Shown here: positions 45,301-57,800 of the stretch, in pieces
Position numbering within the stretch: position 1 is the stretch's first letter
How the letters are laid out: the number at the start of each line of letters is the position of its first letter
NCBI RefSeq assembly: GCF_027942865.1
Contig: NC_134515.1
Span: 7,865,339-7,929,338 of the forward strand
Length of the DNA: 64,000 nucleotides
Reading direction: 5' to 3'
From: Odontesthes bonariensis
Taxonomy: Eukaryota > Chordata > Actinopteri > Atheriniformes > Atherinopsidae
Translations under genes and position numbers: made by a program
Notes under the pieces: generated by a model
Databases searched by the model: none
What the model saw: the letters and a program-made list of their open reading frames with translations, nothing else
What the model was told of the DNA's origin: nothing

Positions 45301-47941
45301 ACTACTTCACACACTGCATCTGCATTTTAGCTTTTTTATCAACTGATTACATGGCATAATATGTTTGTTCTTTTTCTTTTAACTGTATTTGGTAATCTGA
45401 CATAAGGACCCGATAGTTTTATGTTCTGATGCAGTTTTTTTTTTAAGCTTTCCGTTGCAGTTAGTTCAACCATTACAACTACTTCCTGTTAACATGCTAG
45501 GTCTTTCCTTCTTCCAGTTTGTGCCTAAGCTAAGCTAAACTAAGCTAATACTCCAGTCATAAGACAAACCTATCTCATGTCTCAGCTGATCGATTCCTGG
45601 CTCCACAATCTTGTGTAACTCAATGTAAACTAAAAACATATTTGAAGACAAATCAGCATCCACTGCTGTAAGAGATCAAAGATACTACAACCCCTCTGCT
45701 GAAATAGCATTGTGGCTACTTCAGTCATCAAATGTTACCCTTTAAAAACTCCAGTCTTATTATAAACACACCTGAGTTAACTGTAGTTTATACTGCTCAG
45801 TCATCTCAGTCTTTCAGGAAACGGTGGTTGTGGAAGATTTCCCCCAAAAAAACTTTTTTTCCCCCATTAATTTAGAGGTATATGAATATATGGAATAAAC
45901 CACATGACATACTGCAGGGTCACTATGTTCCCAGGCTGTATTTGTAATTATTCATGAAGAAAAAGTTTAACCAAAACAATGAACAAGTCCTTTTAATGAG
46001 ATTCTCCTTCCAACATCTATTTAAAAATTCAAAGCAACTATCGAACTGGCATCTTTAACAGAAACCAGATGAAACAATTGATGACCAACCTGATAATCCA
46101 GATGTCTACAAACATCTGCCAAACTGGCCAAAAGTGAGCGGCGATGATGCATGTTTATCATCCAGCCCTGCTGATAATAAGACAAACTTATGTGCCGGTG
46201 CAACACAACCTCAGTGTGGTCTGAATCTCACAAAATTCTCACAATTTACAGACGAACGTCAAGACTGAGTGAAACACTGATGTGACGGTGGCACAAGAAA
46301 CGCTGGAAGCAAAGCCCGGCTACAACGAAGAAGGTCTGGTGTAAGTCTTCAGTCATTAAAAAGACTTTGTTTGCAGACACACCTCAGTGGTTGAGGGTTT
46401 TTCGGGGAGGGGGGTGCAACTAGTAACAGCAAGAAGAAATGGTGTAATTTAAAAGAATTTAATGAGGGTTTTAACGCACAAGTTTTGGTGTTTAGATACT
46501 AGAAGTCCAAATAGAATTAAATGTTGAATATGAAAGCAAGGCTATCACTCGTTCTTGCTGCCTTGCAAATGCTTTGTTTTTATAGTTTTGACCAATGCTA
46601 CTAACCATTTGAGTATAAATGTATTATTTTATAATATGACTTTAATGTTATATAAAATATTTAAATTTAAGCAAGAGTGTAAGCGAATTCCCCCATCCAA
46701 CAAAGTAACAAAAGAGAGTGATGGGAGGAGAAAAAAACCACCAGGAACTGGAGTTATAGGCGAGGTGCGACTGTGGCTGAATGCTGAGCTCTACAGAAAC
46801 AATCCAGCAGTGGAGTTTGTGTTTGTGCACGTAGATGAGGGTTTCTGGTTTTGAAAACTTCAAGATGAGGAGTAAGGCTTAGCTGACCCTCCATTAAAGG
46901 GAGCGTGAGCATCAAGTAGTGAGGGAATACTGAACATCAGACCCACAGCGGTCTTCCTCATCAGTTAAGCTTTTACAATCGCAATAAATTAGGTAATGAA
47001 AATATAAAGATTGCTGTACAAGTGGAGAAACGTGTCGACACACTTTCAGGCTTCACAGTGTTTTGGAACAGGAGAAGAAATATCTGGCCTCCAACTAACA
47101 CTTGTAAGAATTTGAAAATTAGTCTCATTGCTCGTGAACACTGTGTTGTTTGAAAGTGCCAAATACACGTCACCTAACAATTAACACTCATAACAAATTC
47201 CAGTTAGTGTGCGACGTACAGTGTGTCAGCCTTTGTCCTCCAGCATTGATGCACAGTGCAGCTTTAAAGCAAAGTTCAGATAACAAGCGTTTCGGCCAGA
47301 TTTAACCCTGGTTTCATCCGATTGATCCTTGATCGAGTGCTCCCAGCTCTCATGGAGACGAGTCTCTCCCATAATTAAAGTTAAACTGATACAAGTCTGT
47401 GTTCTCCACAATGAAAACGATGAGGTTTGACTTTTCCTGGCAAAATTAACCCAAATTCTGCTGAGATTCATGAACAGTTTAGTCTCCGCACTCGGTCATT
47501 TGTGTTGAACGTTCCTTATTTTCCCAGATCCCATCTCTTGAGCTCTCATTGGCTGAAGCTCTCCACCAACTCCTTCCCAAAAAACTGCTTCAGCATGTCG
47601 AACGAGCCTCTCGTGTCACGTTTTCGAAACGTTCACACATCGCGACCGATGACCATTAACTGAACTGCAGGTTTGCCTCAGTTAGCCGTAAAATCTTGTG
47701 TGAACTTACCATGAAAAATGATTGTAAACGAAATCTGACGAGAGAGTCTTTTTTTGCTTAAAAATAAAATGTCACTGTTACTCAACATGGATGTTAGATC
47801 AGAAAATACCATGTATGATGTCACCTGTGATGGGTATGAACTGGCCCACTGATAAAGATCAGAAAATAATCTCTTGTCCAATCAAAAATGGTGCAATAAG
47901 AAAGGGGGGGGGGGGGGGTGCTCAGTGTCCGGGGCCTAAAT
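45301..47941. other. Intergenic / probable slc41a3 3' UTR
   Basis: No gene recognised. Its right part must include the slc41a3 3' UTR (read leftward). I saw no AATAAA on the - strand for about 1.3 kb below the stop; an ATTAAA on - lies at 46641-46646, so the UTR may be long. A G15 run is at 47904-47918. Confidence 0.45.
47904..47918. repeat. G15 homopolymer in the slc41a3 3' UTR
   Basis: Fifteen consecutive G on + (C15 in the slc41a3 transcript), 24 bp beyond the stop codon. The length is prone to sequencing error and slippage. Confidence 0.85.
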
Positions 47942-48115
47942 TTATAGACCCAGACTCTTAACCAATGAGACGCTTCGGAAGCAGAGGGCCAGGAAGCCGG
48001 TGCCCAACAGGTCGCCCAGAGCTGTCAGGTAGGGGATGGAGAAGTTGTCGGGGTCCAGACTTCTTCTCCACATCAAGCGGACGATAAGGTCAGCGACGTA
48101 AAGGAGGATAGCCAC
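47942..48115 (-). CDS. slc41a3: slc41a3 last coding exon
   Basis: Read on -, the acceptor TTTCCTCCCTCAG precedes GTGGCTATC. 57 codons follow, then TAA (47942-47944). It starts [20 protein letters not shown] and continues [18 protein letters not shown] to the end VSLVKSLGL. The phase matches the previous exon exactly. Confidence 0.92.
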   Translation of the reverse strand: MAILLYVADLIVRLMWRRSLDPDNFSIPYLTALGDLLGTGFLALCFRSVSLVKSLGL

Positions 48116-51100
48116 CTGAGGGAGGAAAGGAGGATGGGGTGTAAGTGGTCATGGGTATAGTTAGGATCTGAACACATGGGGGTACTAACATTAATATTAG
48201 ATTAAGATCAGATTTATTGGTCATGCATACACACGAAATTTGTCCTTCGCTTTTAACCCATCCAGGTTGGCATCTGTTGATTCATAGGGTAACACACTCA
48301 TGGGCTGTGTTCAAAACCGCCCACTACTCCTACTAACTTTTACTTTTTTTAAGTTCCCGGATGCATACTAGATTCGCCGAAATGTTGGGTATGCATCATG
48401 AGGTTACTACTCATACTCAAACTACCCAAGATGTAACGTAACGTGACGTCGCCGATCGTCATTTCCTGTCAAAACGGCAGTTTCAAGCTAGCTACAATGA
48501 GGGTAGGTTTACTTCCTGTTTACAAAACAAAAGCACCAATTGTATCGTAATGCCTTTCCCTATGATAAAAGGCAACGGATATTTTATTTTGTGAAAATAA
48601 CTGGAAGTGCGTTGCTCACTGCGGCTAGCTTTAGTAGCGCCGACTTTGTGGGAACAAAATTGTAAATAGCCGGAATTTTGTCAGATTTTCAACACGTTGG
48701 GGATCTAAACGACTACTTTCTCTCCTGAAAATGTTTCAAATGTTGCTAAAGTTTACAGAGTTTAGAGCTTAAGCGAAATCAGTAGGAGGCCGGCTGATTT
48801 CGGCTCGGGCAGGAGCGAAATGCATTGTGGGTAAACGCTCTGCATACTGTCTGATTGATGAGTATGCAGTATGCAAGTATGAAGTATGTAGTATGCGGTT
48901 TCGAACACAGCCATAGAGACAGGTGCCAACCTGGAGCGGTGGGCAGTGCCCGGTGAGCATGGGGGTACGGTGCCTTGCTCAAGGGCACCTCAGCTGTGAC
49001 AAGGAGGTGGACTGACACACCCCTCCAGCTGTCAGTTCCAGCAATCTTTTTTTGAGTGGCGAGAGTGGGAATCGAACCTGCCAACCTTCCGGTTATTGGA
49101 CAACCGACTGAGCCACACATCTTCGGACTGTTTGAACAGTTGCAGTTAAAAGTGAACGAATGGGATGTAGGGAAGTAGGGGATGTTGGCTATGGTCGCGA
49201 TACTGTAAGAACAACCACATATGCCTCGTTTCCACTATGCAGTCCGGTATGGGTCGGTTCAGAGCGGTTCGCTTATTTCAGTGTTTCCATTACTACGAAA
49301 GCGTACCGGTCCCATGGTACCCGTTACCATTTTCGTAACCCTTCTGCTTGGGGTACCGAGCACACAGGACCGGTTTCAGGCTCTGCTCTCCGTTGTTGGT
49401 GAGGAGGCTGTGCAGCGGGAGCTCGATGGTGCTGTGTGAAACCAAAAAGTTTTCCAGCTGATCGCCGCGAAAATGGCAGAGAGTGGTTTCAACCGGACCG
49501 CGAGCCGGTGTCGCATTAAGCTGAAGAAGCTTCGGAGCGATTACCGGCGGATCAAAGACCACAACAGCAGGAGCGGCGTGGACTGAAAACACTGGAGGTG
49601 GTTCGAAATTATGGATGCTATTTACGCTTCAGCACGCACTCCGCCCACCACTGAGGGTCCTCTTTATACAGTGGAAACCCAAGCTGACCCCAAAGCAACC
49701 CAACCTGGTACGAAGTGACCTGAACCGTACTGACGGTGGAAACGAGGCTAAAGGGACAGCGTGTATCTTTTTGTAAAAGTAGTAAAATGTAAATGTATAT
49801 TAATAACTTCCTGAACTGCCTTCTGAGTCACTTTTGGAAAAAAAATGTGTTAAATTGACTACAAATTGAGCCTGTGTTTAGCACTGAAAGCATTCCCAGG
49901 CTGCCGCTCTGCTCTAATAAAATCCGGATTTTTATTTTTTTTTCATAACCGCAGCGACGTTCAAGTAACTTATAAACATCTGTGCAATGAATTCAGCTGT
50001 ACCAACGTGAATGAAGATCTAAACCAAGAAAGTGGCACAAAGTCTTGGAACATTTTCTCACATACTTTGGTTAATGACTCGGTTCCCCTTTTTACACAGC
50101 AAGTCATAAAATGTCTGTAGGGTTAGCGTCTGCATCAGAATTTCCTTCTCACAAACCAGATTTACTTCATTTCTGGACTTGTCAGTAATTTTTTTTAGTT
50201 CCTCTCATTACGCAGTATAAACAAAGTTTTTAGTTTGACATCTTTATCCTGGTTATTAAAACTGATGCTGCACCTGTGGCTCAAACAACCGTACGACATC
50301 TAAGCCCTCCAGCTGTGGCTGTTGCCTAAATTCAGCAGCACATCTGCACTGTGAATGGACTGCATTCTTCACATGTTTAGAAAAGAGGGTAAAGGTTTCC
50401 AGTGGTTAAAAAGAATTGGATGAACAGCTGTAATGCGGACGGGTGACAAATTGAAGGAATGGGTGAGGAGATCTGGTGAATGTGAGGGTCGTAATATATG
50501 GCTAAAATAATTTAGTGACCTCCTCTGCCTTGTGGGTGGGAATGTTGTCATGTTTTATCACAAGGAAACGGCTCTACATTGATTTGCAGTGACCCTTTCA
50601 TCTGTTTCCAACCGGCACCAGCTAAACACCCTTCAGGATATCACAAAGCCTCTGGATCCCGTTGCGTTTCCATCAGTTTGTCACCTGGTTAACGAAGGGA
50701 TAAACAGTAAAGTGAATTATTTTATCACATCAGACTAGCCTGTAAGCTCTGTGCCAACGTCCTATAACTCTATCTTACTCGTTCTTTAATGGATTTATAT
50801 TATCCTCAAAGATTTCTTTGGGATTTCTGAATGATTTCACATCAGTCACTGCTTGTTTAAACAGCTGAGATGTTCTTATTTTAACAAGGTCAGCAGTGAA
50901 CTTCTGGTTCCGTCCTGGAACAAATTGTTATCCGAGAGCTGCAGAAAAACCAACACTGGGCACTGGTCATTTCACAGTCAGTTACCATGTGGCAGCAGCC
51001 ACTTCTAACAGACTACACAAAGTCTGCTGATGTACTTTGAGGTGACTGGTTTTCACAGTTTGTATCAGAATAACTGTGGAAAAACTTCAGGGTCAACTCA

Positions 51101-51377
51101 GGGCCAGTGAGTTCATGGAAAATCTTTCAATGTTCACCGTCGACAGGAAAAGAAGAGCGACTTCTCTTCTTCTGACTTGGACATGAGAACATTTCGCAGT
51201 AAGTGCACGTGCAGCTGGATTGTTTTACCTGTATCAGAGCAGCAAACAGGTAGCAGACGGCGAAGGCTACGGAGATGGGAGCCTCCTCTCCCTGCAGCAG
51301 AGAGATGGCGTAGAGGAAGACGAGGTGACCGGGTACCACCAGCATCAGCAGCACCCGTGCTGACTTGGAGTTCACCC
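47942..51377 (-). CDS. slc41a3: Mg2+ transporter SLC41A3, 3' end (last two coding exons)
   Basis: SLC41 proteins are MgtE-related membrane Mg2+ transporters; SLC41A3 has been reported to act in mitochondrial Mg2+ efflux. Exons 51229-51377 and 47942-48115 splice in frame (Q|V) and end in TAA. The product shows the end of the second MgtE-like domain. It has hydrophobic spans [20 protein letters not shown] and [19 protein letters not shown], then [20 protein letters not shown], with the conserved PYLTxLGDLLGT motif. [14 protein letters not shown] and the [10 protein letters not shown] ending fit SLC41A3 better than SLC41A1. The 5' exons lie beyond the right edge, so the upstream intron is at least 12.6 kb and contains the minisatellite. 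The gene converges on chst13. Family near certain; paralogue likely. Confidence 0.88.
48195..49125 (-). mobile_element. tRNA-derived SINE, split by MITE copy 3
   Basis: Read on -, GTGGCTCAGTCGG at 49114-49102 and the B box GGTTCGATTCCC near 49065-49077 mark the tRNA-related head. The body contains GAGGTGCCCTTGAGCAAGGC (reverse complement of about 48970-48990). The rest of the body continues left of the MITE at 48195-48302 (ATTTGTCCTTCGCTTTTAAC on +). This matches a widespread teleost SINE. It lies in the last slc41a3 intron. Confidence 0.75.
48303..48912 (+). mobile_element. MITE family A, copy 3 (about 610 bp), inside the SINE
   Basis: The ends are GGCTGTGTTCAAAACCGC and GCGGTTTCGAACACAGCC. 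The internal text matches copies 1 and 2 with a deletion near the left end. It interrupts a SINE: rejoining the flanks gives a plausible ACTCATAGAGAC, so AT appears duplicated at the insertion. Confidence 0.88.
49223..49748 (+). mobile_element. PIF/Harbinger element remnant
   Basis: Inverted ends: GCCTCGTTTCCACTATGC at the left and, reverse-complemented from the right, GCCTCGTTTCCACCGTC. A Myb/SANT-like protein remnant lies inside. Harbinger elements encode such a Myb-like partner besides the transposase. The flanks are TAT and TAA, so the 3-bp target duplication is imperfect. It lies in the last slc41a3 intron. Confidence 0.8.
49380..49640 (+). pseudogene. Harbinger Myb/SANT-like DNA-binding protein, two in-frame stops
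   Basis: One frame reads [13 protein letters not shown], stop (49437-49439), [20 protein letters not shown], then [19 protein letters not shown], stop (49584-49586), [14 protein letters not shown]. This is the trihelix Myb/SANT domain with its conserved Trp/Phe positions. Both stops are TGA at sites where related proteins commonly have Arg, consistent with CGA-to-TGA decay of methylated CpG. No frameshift is needed. The start and the transposase gene are missing. Confidence 0.82.
49752..51228. other. Last slc41a3 intron, right part
   Basis: The intron runs 48116-51228 on -, with GT donor and AG acceptor. This part shows no repeat or exon that I can name. Confidence 0.6.
51229..51377 (-). CDS. 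slc41a3: slc41a3 penultimate coding exon
   Basis: Read on -, the acceptor CTGTGTCCTCCAG precedes GGGTGAACTCC, and the donor is ATACAG|gtaaaa. Two bases complete a split codon, then 49 codons: [20 protein letters not shown], then [16 protein letters not shown] and [13 protein letters not shown]. Two membrane spans. The match to SLC41 family text ([17 protein letters not shown]) is strong. Confidence 0.93.
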
Positions 51378-51884
51378 CTGGAGGACACAGAAGACCGACC
51401 ATCATTCACTCAATTTGGTGGGGAAAAAAAGAAAGATGGGATGCTTTATTCCAGCAGAATAATCACATTATGGATACATTTCCGAAGGTTTTCTTTAGAA
51501 AGTTTTTTTTCTGCCTCATGACCGTCACCGTTTTCATTTTAGTGTGAAAAATGAAACCTTAAATGTAAATGCCTTCCTGATTTAATGCCATCTTACAATA
51601 CCAAGAAGAGGAATGCTGCATTATTTCACTGTGGGCCATGTGAGAGCGGCACAAAAAAGGCTCATCTGATTCAACAGTTTGTTTGAGATAACTTGTACGA
51701 TAAAATGTTATGTCTTGTTTATCCAAGGTTGTCTTTATATAAAGAAAGACCAGGGTCCATGAAATTGGGAACTAAGATTTACAAATCACTGACTTCTGTT
51801 TTTATTTGCATTCTACACAATTTCCAAACATTTGTGGATTTTGGGTTATACACATTCATAAATACATGCATGAGGGATGAACCC
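51378..51884. other. slc41a3 intron between penultimate exon and minisatellite
   Basis: About 500 bp of AT-rich intron. The last 40 bases (ATACACATTCATAAATACATG) already resemble the array's spacer and may be the seed from which it grew. Confidence 0.7.
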
Positions 51885-54800
51885 CTATTCATCCATATTT
51901 TCATCCAAACACACATACATACATACCATCATCCATATTTTCATACACACATACCATCATCCATATTTTCATACAAACATACTTTCATACATACATACCA
52001 TCATCCATATTTTCATCCAAACATATATACATACCATCATCCATGTTTTCATCCATACACACATACCATCATCCATATTTTCATACAAACATACATACAT
52101 ACCATCATCCATATTTTCATACAAACATACTTTCATACATACATACCATCATCCATATTTTCATCCAAACATATATACATACCATCATCCATGTTTTCAT
52201 CCATACACACATACCATCATCCATATTTTCATACAAACATACACACATACCAACATCCATATTTTCATCCGAACATACATACATACCATCATCCATATTT
52301 TCATCCAAACATACATACATACCATCATCCATATTTTCATCCAAACATACATACATACCATCATCCATATTTTCATCCAAACATACATACATACCATCAT
52401 CCATATTTTCAACCAAACATACATACATACCATCATCCATATTTTCATCCAAACATACATACATACATACCATCATCCATATTTTCATCCAAACATACAT
52501 ACCATCATCCATATTTTCATCCAAACATACATACCATCATCCATATTTTCATCCAAACACACATACCATCATCCATATTTTCATCCAAACATATTTTCAT
52601 ACATACATACCATCATCCATATTTTCATCCAAACATACTTTCATACATACATACCATCATCCATATTTTCATCCAAACATACATACCATCATCCATATTT
52701 TCATCCAAACACACATACCATCATCCATATTTTCATCCAAACATATTTTCATACATACATACCATCATCCATGTTTTCATCCAAACACACATACAATCAC
52801 CCATATTTTCATCCAAACATACATACATACCATCATCCATATTTTCATCCGAACATACATACATACCATCATCCATATTTTCATACAAACATACTTTCAT
52901 ACATACATACCATCATCCATATTTTCATCCAAACACACATACCATCATCCATATTTTCATCCGAACATACATACATACATACCATCATCCATATTTTCAT
53001 ACAAACATACATACATACCATAGTCCATATTTTCATCCAAACATACATACATACCATCATCCATATTTTCATCCAAACATACATACATACCATAGTCCAT
53101 ATTTTCATCAAAACATACACACATACCAACATCCATATTTTCATCCGAACATACATACATACCATCATCCATATTTTCATCCAAACATACATACATACCA
53201 TCATCCATATTTTCATACAAACATACTTTCATACATACATACCATCATCCATATTTTCATCCAAACACACATACCATCATCCATATTTTCATCCAAACAT
53301 ATTTTCATACATACATACCATAATCCACATTTTCATCCAAACACACATACCATCATCCATATTTTCATCCAAACACACATACCATCATCCATATTTTCAT
53401 CCAAACATACTTTCATACATACACACCATAGTCCATATTTTCATCCAAACATATATACATACATACCATCATCCATATTTTCATCCAAACATACATACAT
53501 ACATACCATCATCCATATTTTCATCCAAACATACATACATACCATCATCCATATTTTCATCCAAACATACTTTCATACATACATACCATCATCCATATTT
53601 TCATCCAAACATATTTTCATACATACATACCATCATCCATGTTTTCATCCAAACACACATACAATCACCCATATTTTCATACAAACATACACACATACAA
53701 TCACCCATATTTTCATACAAACATACATACATACCATCATCCATATTTTCATCCAAACATACACACATACCATCATCCATATTTTCATCCAAACATACAT
53801 ACATACATACCATCATCCATATTTTCATCCAAACATACTTTCATATATACATACCATCATCCATATTTTCATCCAAACATACTTTCATTTATACATACCA
53901 TAATCCATATTTTCATCCAAACACACATACCATCATCCATATTTTCATCCAAACACACATACATACCATCATCCATATTTTCATCCAAACACACATACAT
54001 ACCATCATCCATATTTTCATCCAAACATACACACATACCATCATCCATATTTTCATACAAACATACCATCATCCATATTTTCATCCAAACATACATACAT
54101 ACCATCATCCATATTTTCATCAAAACATACACACATACCAACATCCATATTTTCATCCGAACATACATACATACCATCATCCATATTTTCATCCAAACAT
54201 ATATACATACCATAATCCATATTTTCATCCAAACATACATACATACCATCATCCATATTTTCATCCAAACATATTTTCATACATACATACCATCATCCAT
54301 ATTTTCATCCAAACATATTTTCATACATACATACCATCACCCATATTTTCATACAAACATACACACATACCATCATCCATATTTTCATCCAAACATACAC
54401 ACATACCATCATCCATATTTTCATCCAAACATACTTTCATACATACCATCATCCATATTTTCATCCAAACACACATACCATCATCCATATTTTCATCCGA
54501 ACAAACATACCATCATCCATATTTTCATCCAAACATACATACATACCATCATCCATATTTTCATCCAAACATACATACATACCATCATCCACATTTTCAT
54601 CCAAACACACATACCATCATCCACATTTTCATCCAAACATACATACATACCATCATCCATATTTTCATCCAAACATACATACATACAATCATCCATATTT
54701 TCATCCAAACATACACACATACCATCATCCATATTTTCATCCAAACATACTTTCATATATACATACCATAATCCATATTTTCATCCAAACACACATACTT

Positions 54801-57800
54801 ACCATCATCCATATTTTCATCCAAACATACACACATACCATCATCCATATTTTCATACAAACATACCATCATCCATATTTTCATACAAACATACCATCAT
54901 CCATATTTTCATCAAAACATACACACATACCAACATCCATATTTTCATCCGAACATACATACATACCATCATCCATATTTTCATCCAAACATACATACAT
55001 ACCATCATCCTTATTTTCATACAAACATACTTTCATACATACATACCATCATCCATATTTTCATCCAAACATACATACCATCATCCATATTTTCATCCAA
55101 ACATACATACATACCATCATCCATATTTTCATCCAAACATATTTTCATACATACATACCATCATCCATGTTTTCATCCAAACACACATACAATCACCCAT
55201 ATTTTCATACAAACATACACACATACCATCATCCATATTTTCATCCAAACATACACACATACCATCATCCATATTTTCATCCAAACATACTTTCATACAT
55301 ACCATCATCCATATTTTCATCCAAACACACATACCATCATCCATATTTTCATCCAAACATACATACATACCATCATCCATATTTTCATCCAAACATACTT
55401 TCATACATACCATCATCCATATTTTCATCCAAACACACATACCATCATCCATATTTTCATCCGAACATACATACATACCATCATCCACATTTTCATCCAA
55501 ACACACATACCATCATCCATATTTTCATCCAAACATACATACATACCATCATCCATATTTTCATCCAAACATACACACATACCATCATCCATATTTTCAT
55601 CCAAACATACTTTCATATATACATACCATAATCCATATTTTCATCCAAACATACATACATACCATCATCCATATTTTCATCCAAACATACACACATACCA
55701 TCATCCATATTTTCATCCAAACATACATACATACCATCATCCATATTTTCAACCAAACATACATACATACCATAATCCACATTTTCATCCAAACACACAT
55801 ACCATCATCCATATTTTCATCCAAACATACATACATACCATCATCCATATTTTCATCCAAACATACACACATACCATCATCCATATTTTCATCCAAACAT
55901 ACTTTCATATATACATACCATAATCCATATTTTCATCCAAACATACATACATACCATCATCCATATTTTCATCCAAACATACACACATACCATCATCCAT
56001 ATTTTCATCCAAACATACATACATACCATCATCCATATTTTCAACCAAACATACATACATACCATAATCCACATTTTCATCCAAACACACATACCATCAT
56101 CCATATTTTCATCCAAACATACATACATACCATCATCCATATTTTCATCCAAACATACACACATACCATCATCCATATTTTCATCCAAACATACACACAT
56201 ACCATCATCCATATTTTCATCCAAACATACTTTCATATATACATACCATCATCCATATTTTCATCCAAACACACATACATACCATCATCCATATTTTCAT
56301 CCAAACATACACACATACCATCATCCATATTTTCATCCAAACATACATACATGCCATCATCCATATTTTCATCCAAACATACATACATACCATCATCCAT
56401 ATTTTCATCCAAACACACATACATACCATCATCCATATTTTCATCCAAACATACATACATACAATCATCCATATTTTCATCCGAACATATATACATACCA
56501 TCATCCATATTTTCATCCAAACATACATATATACATACCATCATCCATATTTTCATCCAAACATACATATATACATACCATCATCCATATTTTCATCCAA
56601 ACACACATACATACCATCATCCACATTTTCATCCAAACATACATACATACCATCATCCATATTTTCATCCAAACACACATACATACCATCATCCACATTT
56701 TCATCCAAACATACATACATACCATCATCCATATTTTCATCCAAACATACATACATACCATCATCCACATTTTCATCCAAACACACATACCATCATCCAC
56801 ATTTTCATCCAAACACACATACATACCATCATCCATATTTTCATCCAAACATACATACATACAATCATCCATATTTTCATCCAAACATACATACATACAA
56901 TCATCCATATTTTCATCCAAACATACACACATACCATCATCCATATTTTCATCCAAACATACTTTCATATATACATACCATAATCCATATTTTCATCCAA
57001 ACACACATACTTACCATCATCCATATTTTCATCCAAACATACACACATACCATCATCCATATTTTCATACAAACATACCATCATCCATATTTTCATACAA
57101 ACATACCATCATCCATATTTTCATACAAACATACAGACATACCATCATCCATATTTTCATCAAAACATACACACATACCAACATCCATATTTTCATCCGA
57201 ACATACATACATACCATCATCCATATTTTCATCCAAACATACATACATACCATCATCCTTATTTTCATACAAACATACTTTCATACATACATACCATCTT
57301 CCATATTTTCATCCAAACATACATACCATCATCCATATTTTCATCCAAACATACATACATACCATCATCCATATTTTCATCCAAACATATTTTCATACAT
57401 ACATACCATCATCCATGTTTTCATCCAAACACACATTCAATCACCCATATTTTCATACAAACATACACACATACCATCATCCATATTTTCATCCAAACAT
57501 ACTTTCATACATACCATCATCCATATTTTCATCCAAACACACATACCATCATCCATATTTTCATCCAAACATACTTTCATACATACCATCATCCATATTT
57601 TCATCCAAACACACATACCATCATCCATATTTTCATCCAAACATACATACATACCATCATCCATATTTTCATCCAAACATACTTTCATACATACCATCAT
57701 CCATATTTTCATCCAAACACACATACCATCATCCATATTTTCATCCAAACATACATACATACCATCATCCATATTTTCATCCGAACATACATACATACCA

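Noticed and set aside
51134..51409. 91-codon ORF on - overlapping the slc41a3 exon in another frame
   Set aside because: The neighbouring frame carries the SLC41 match and precise splice boundaries.
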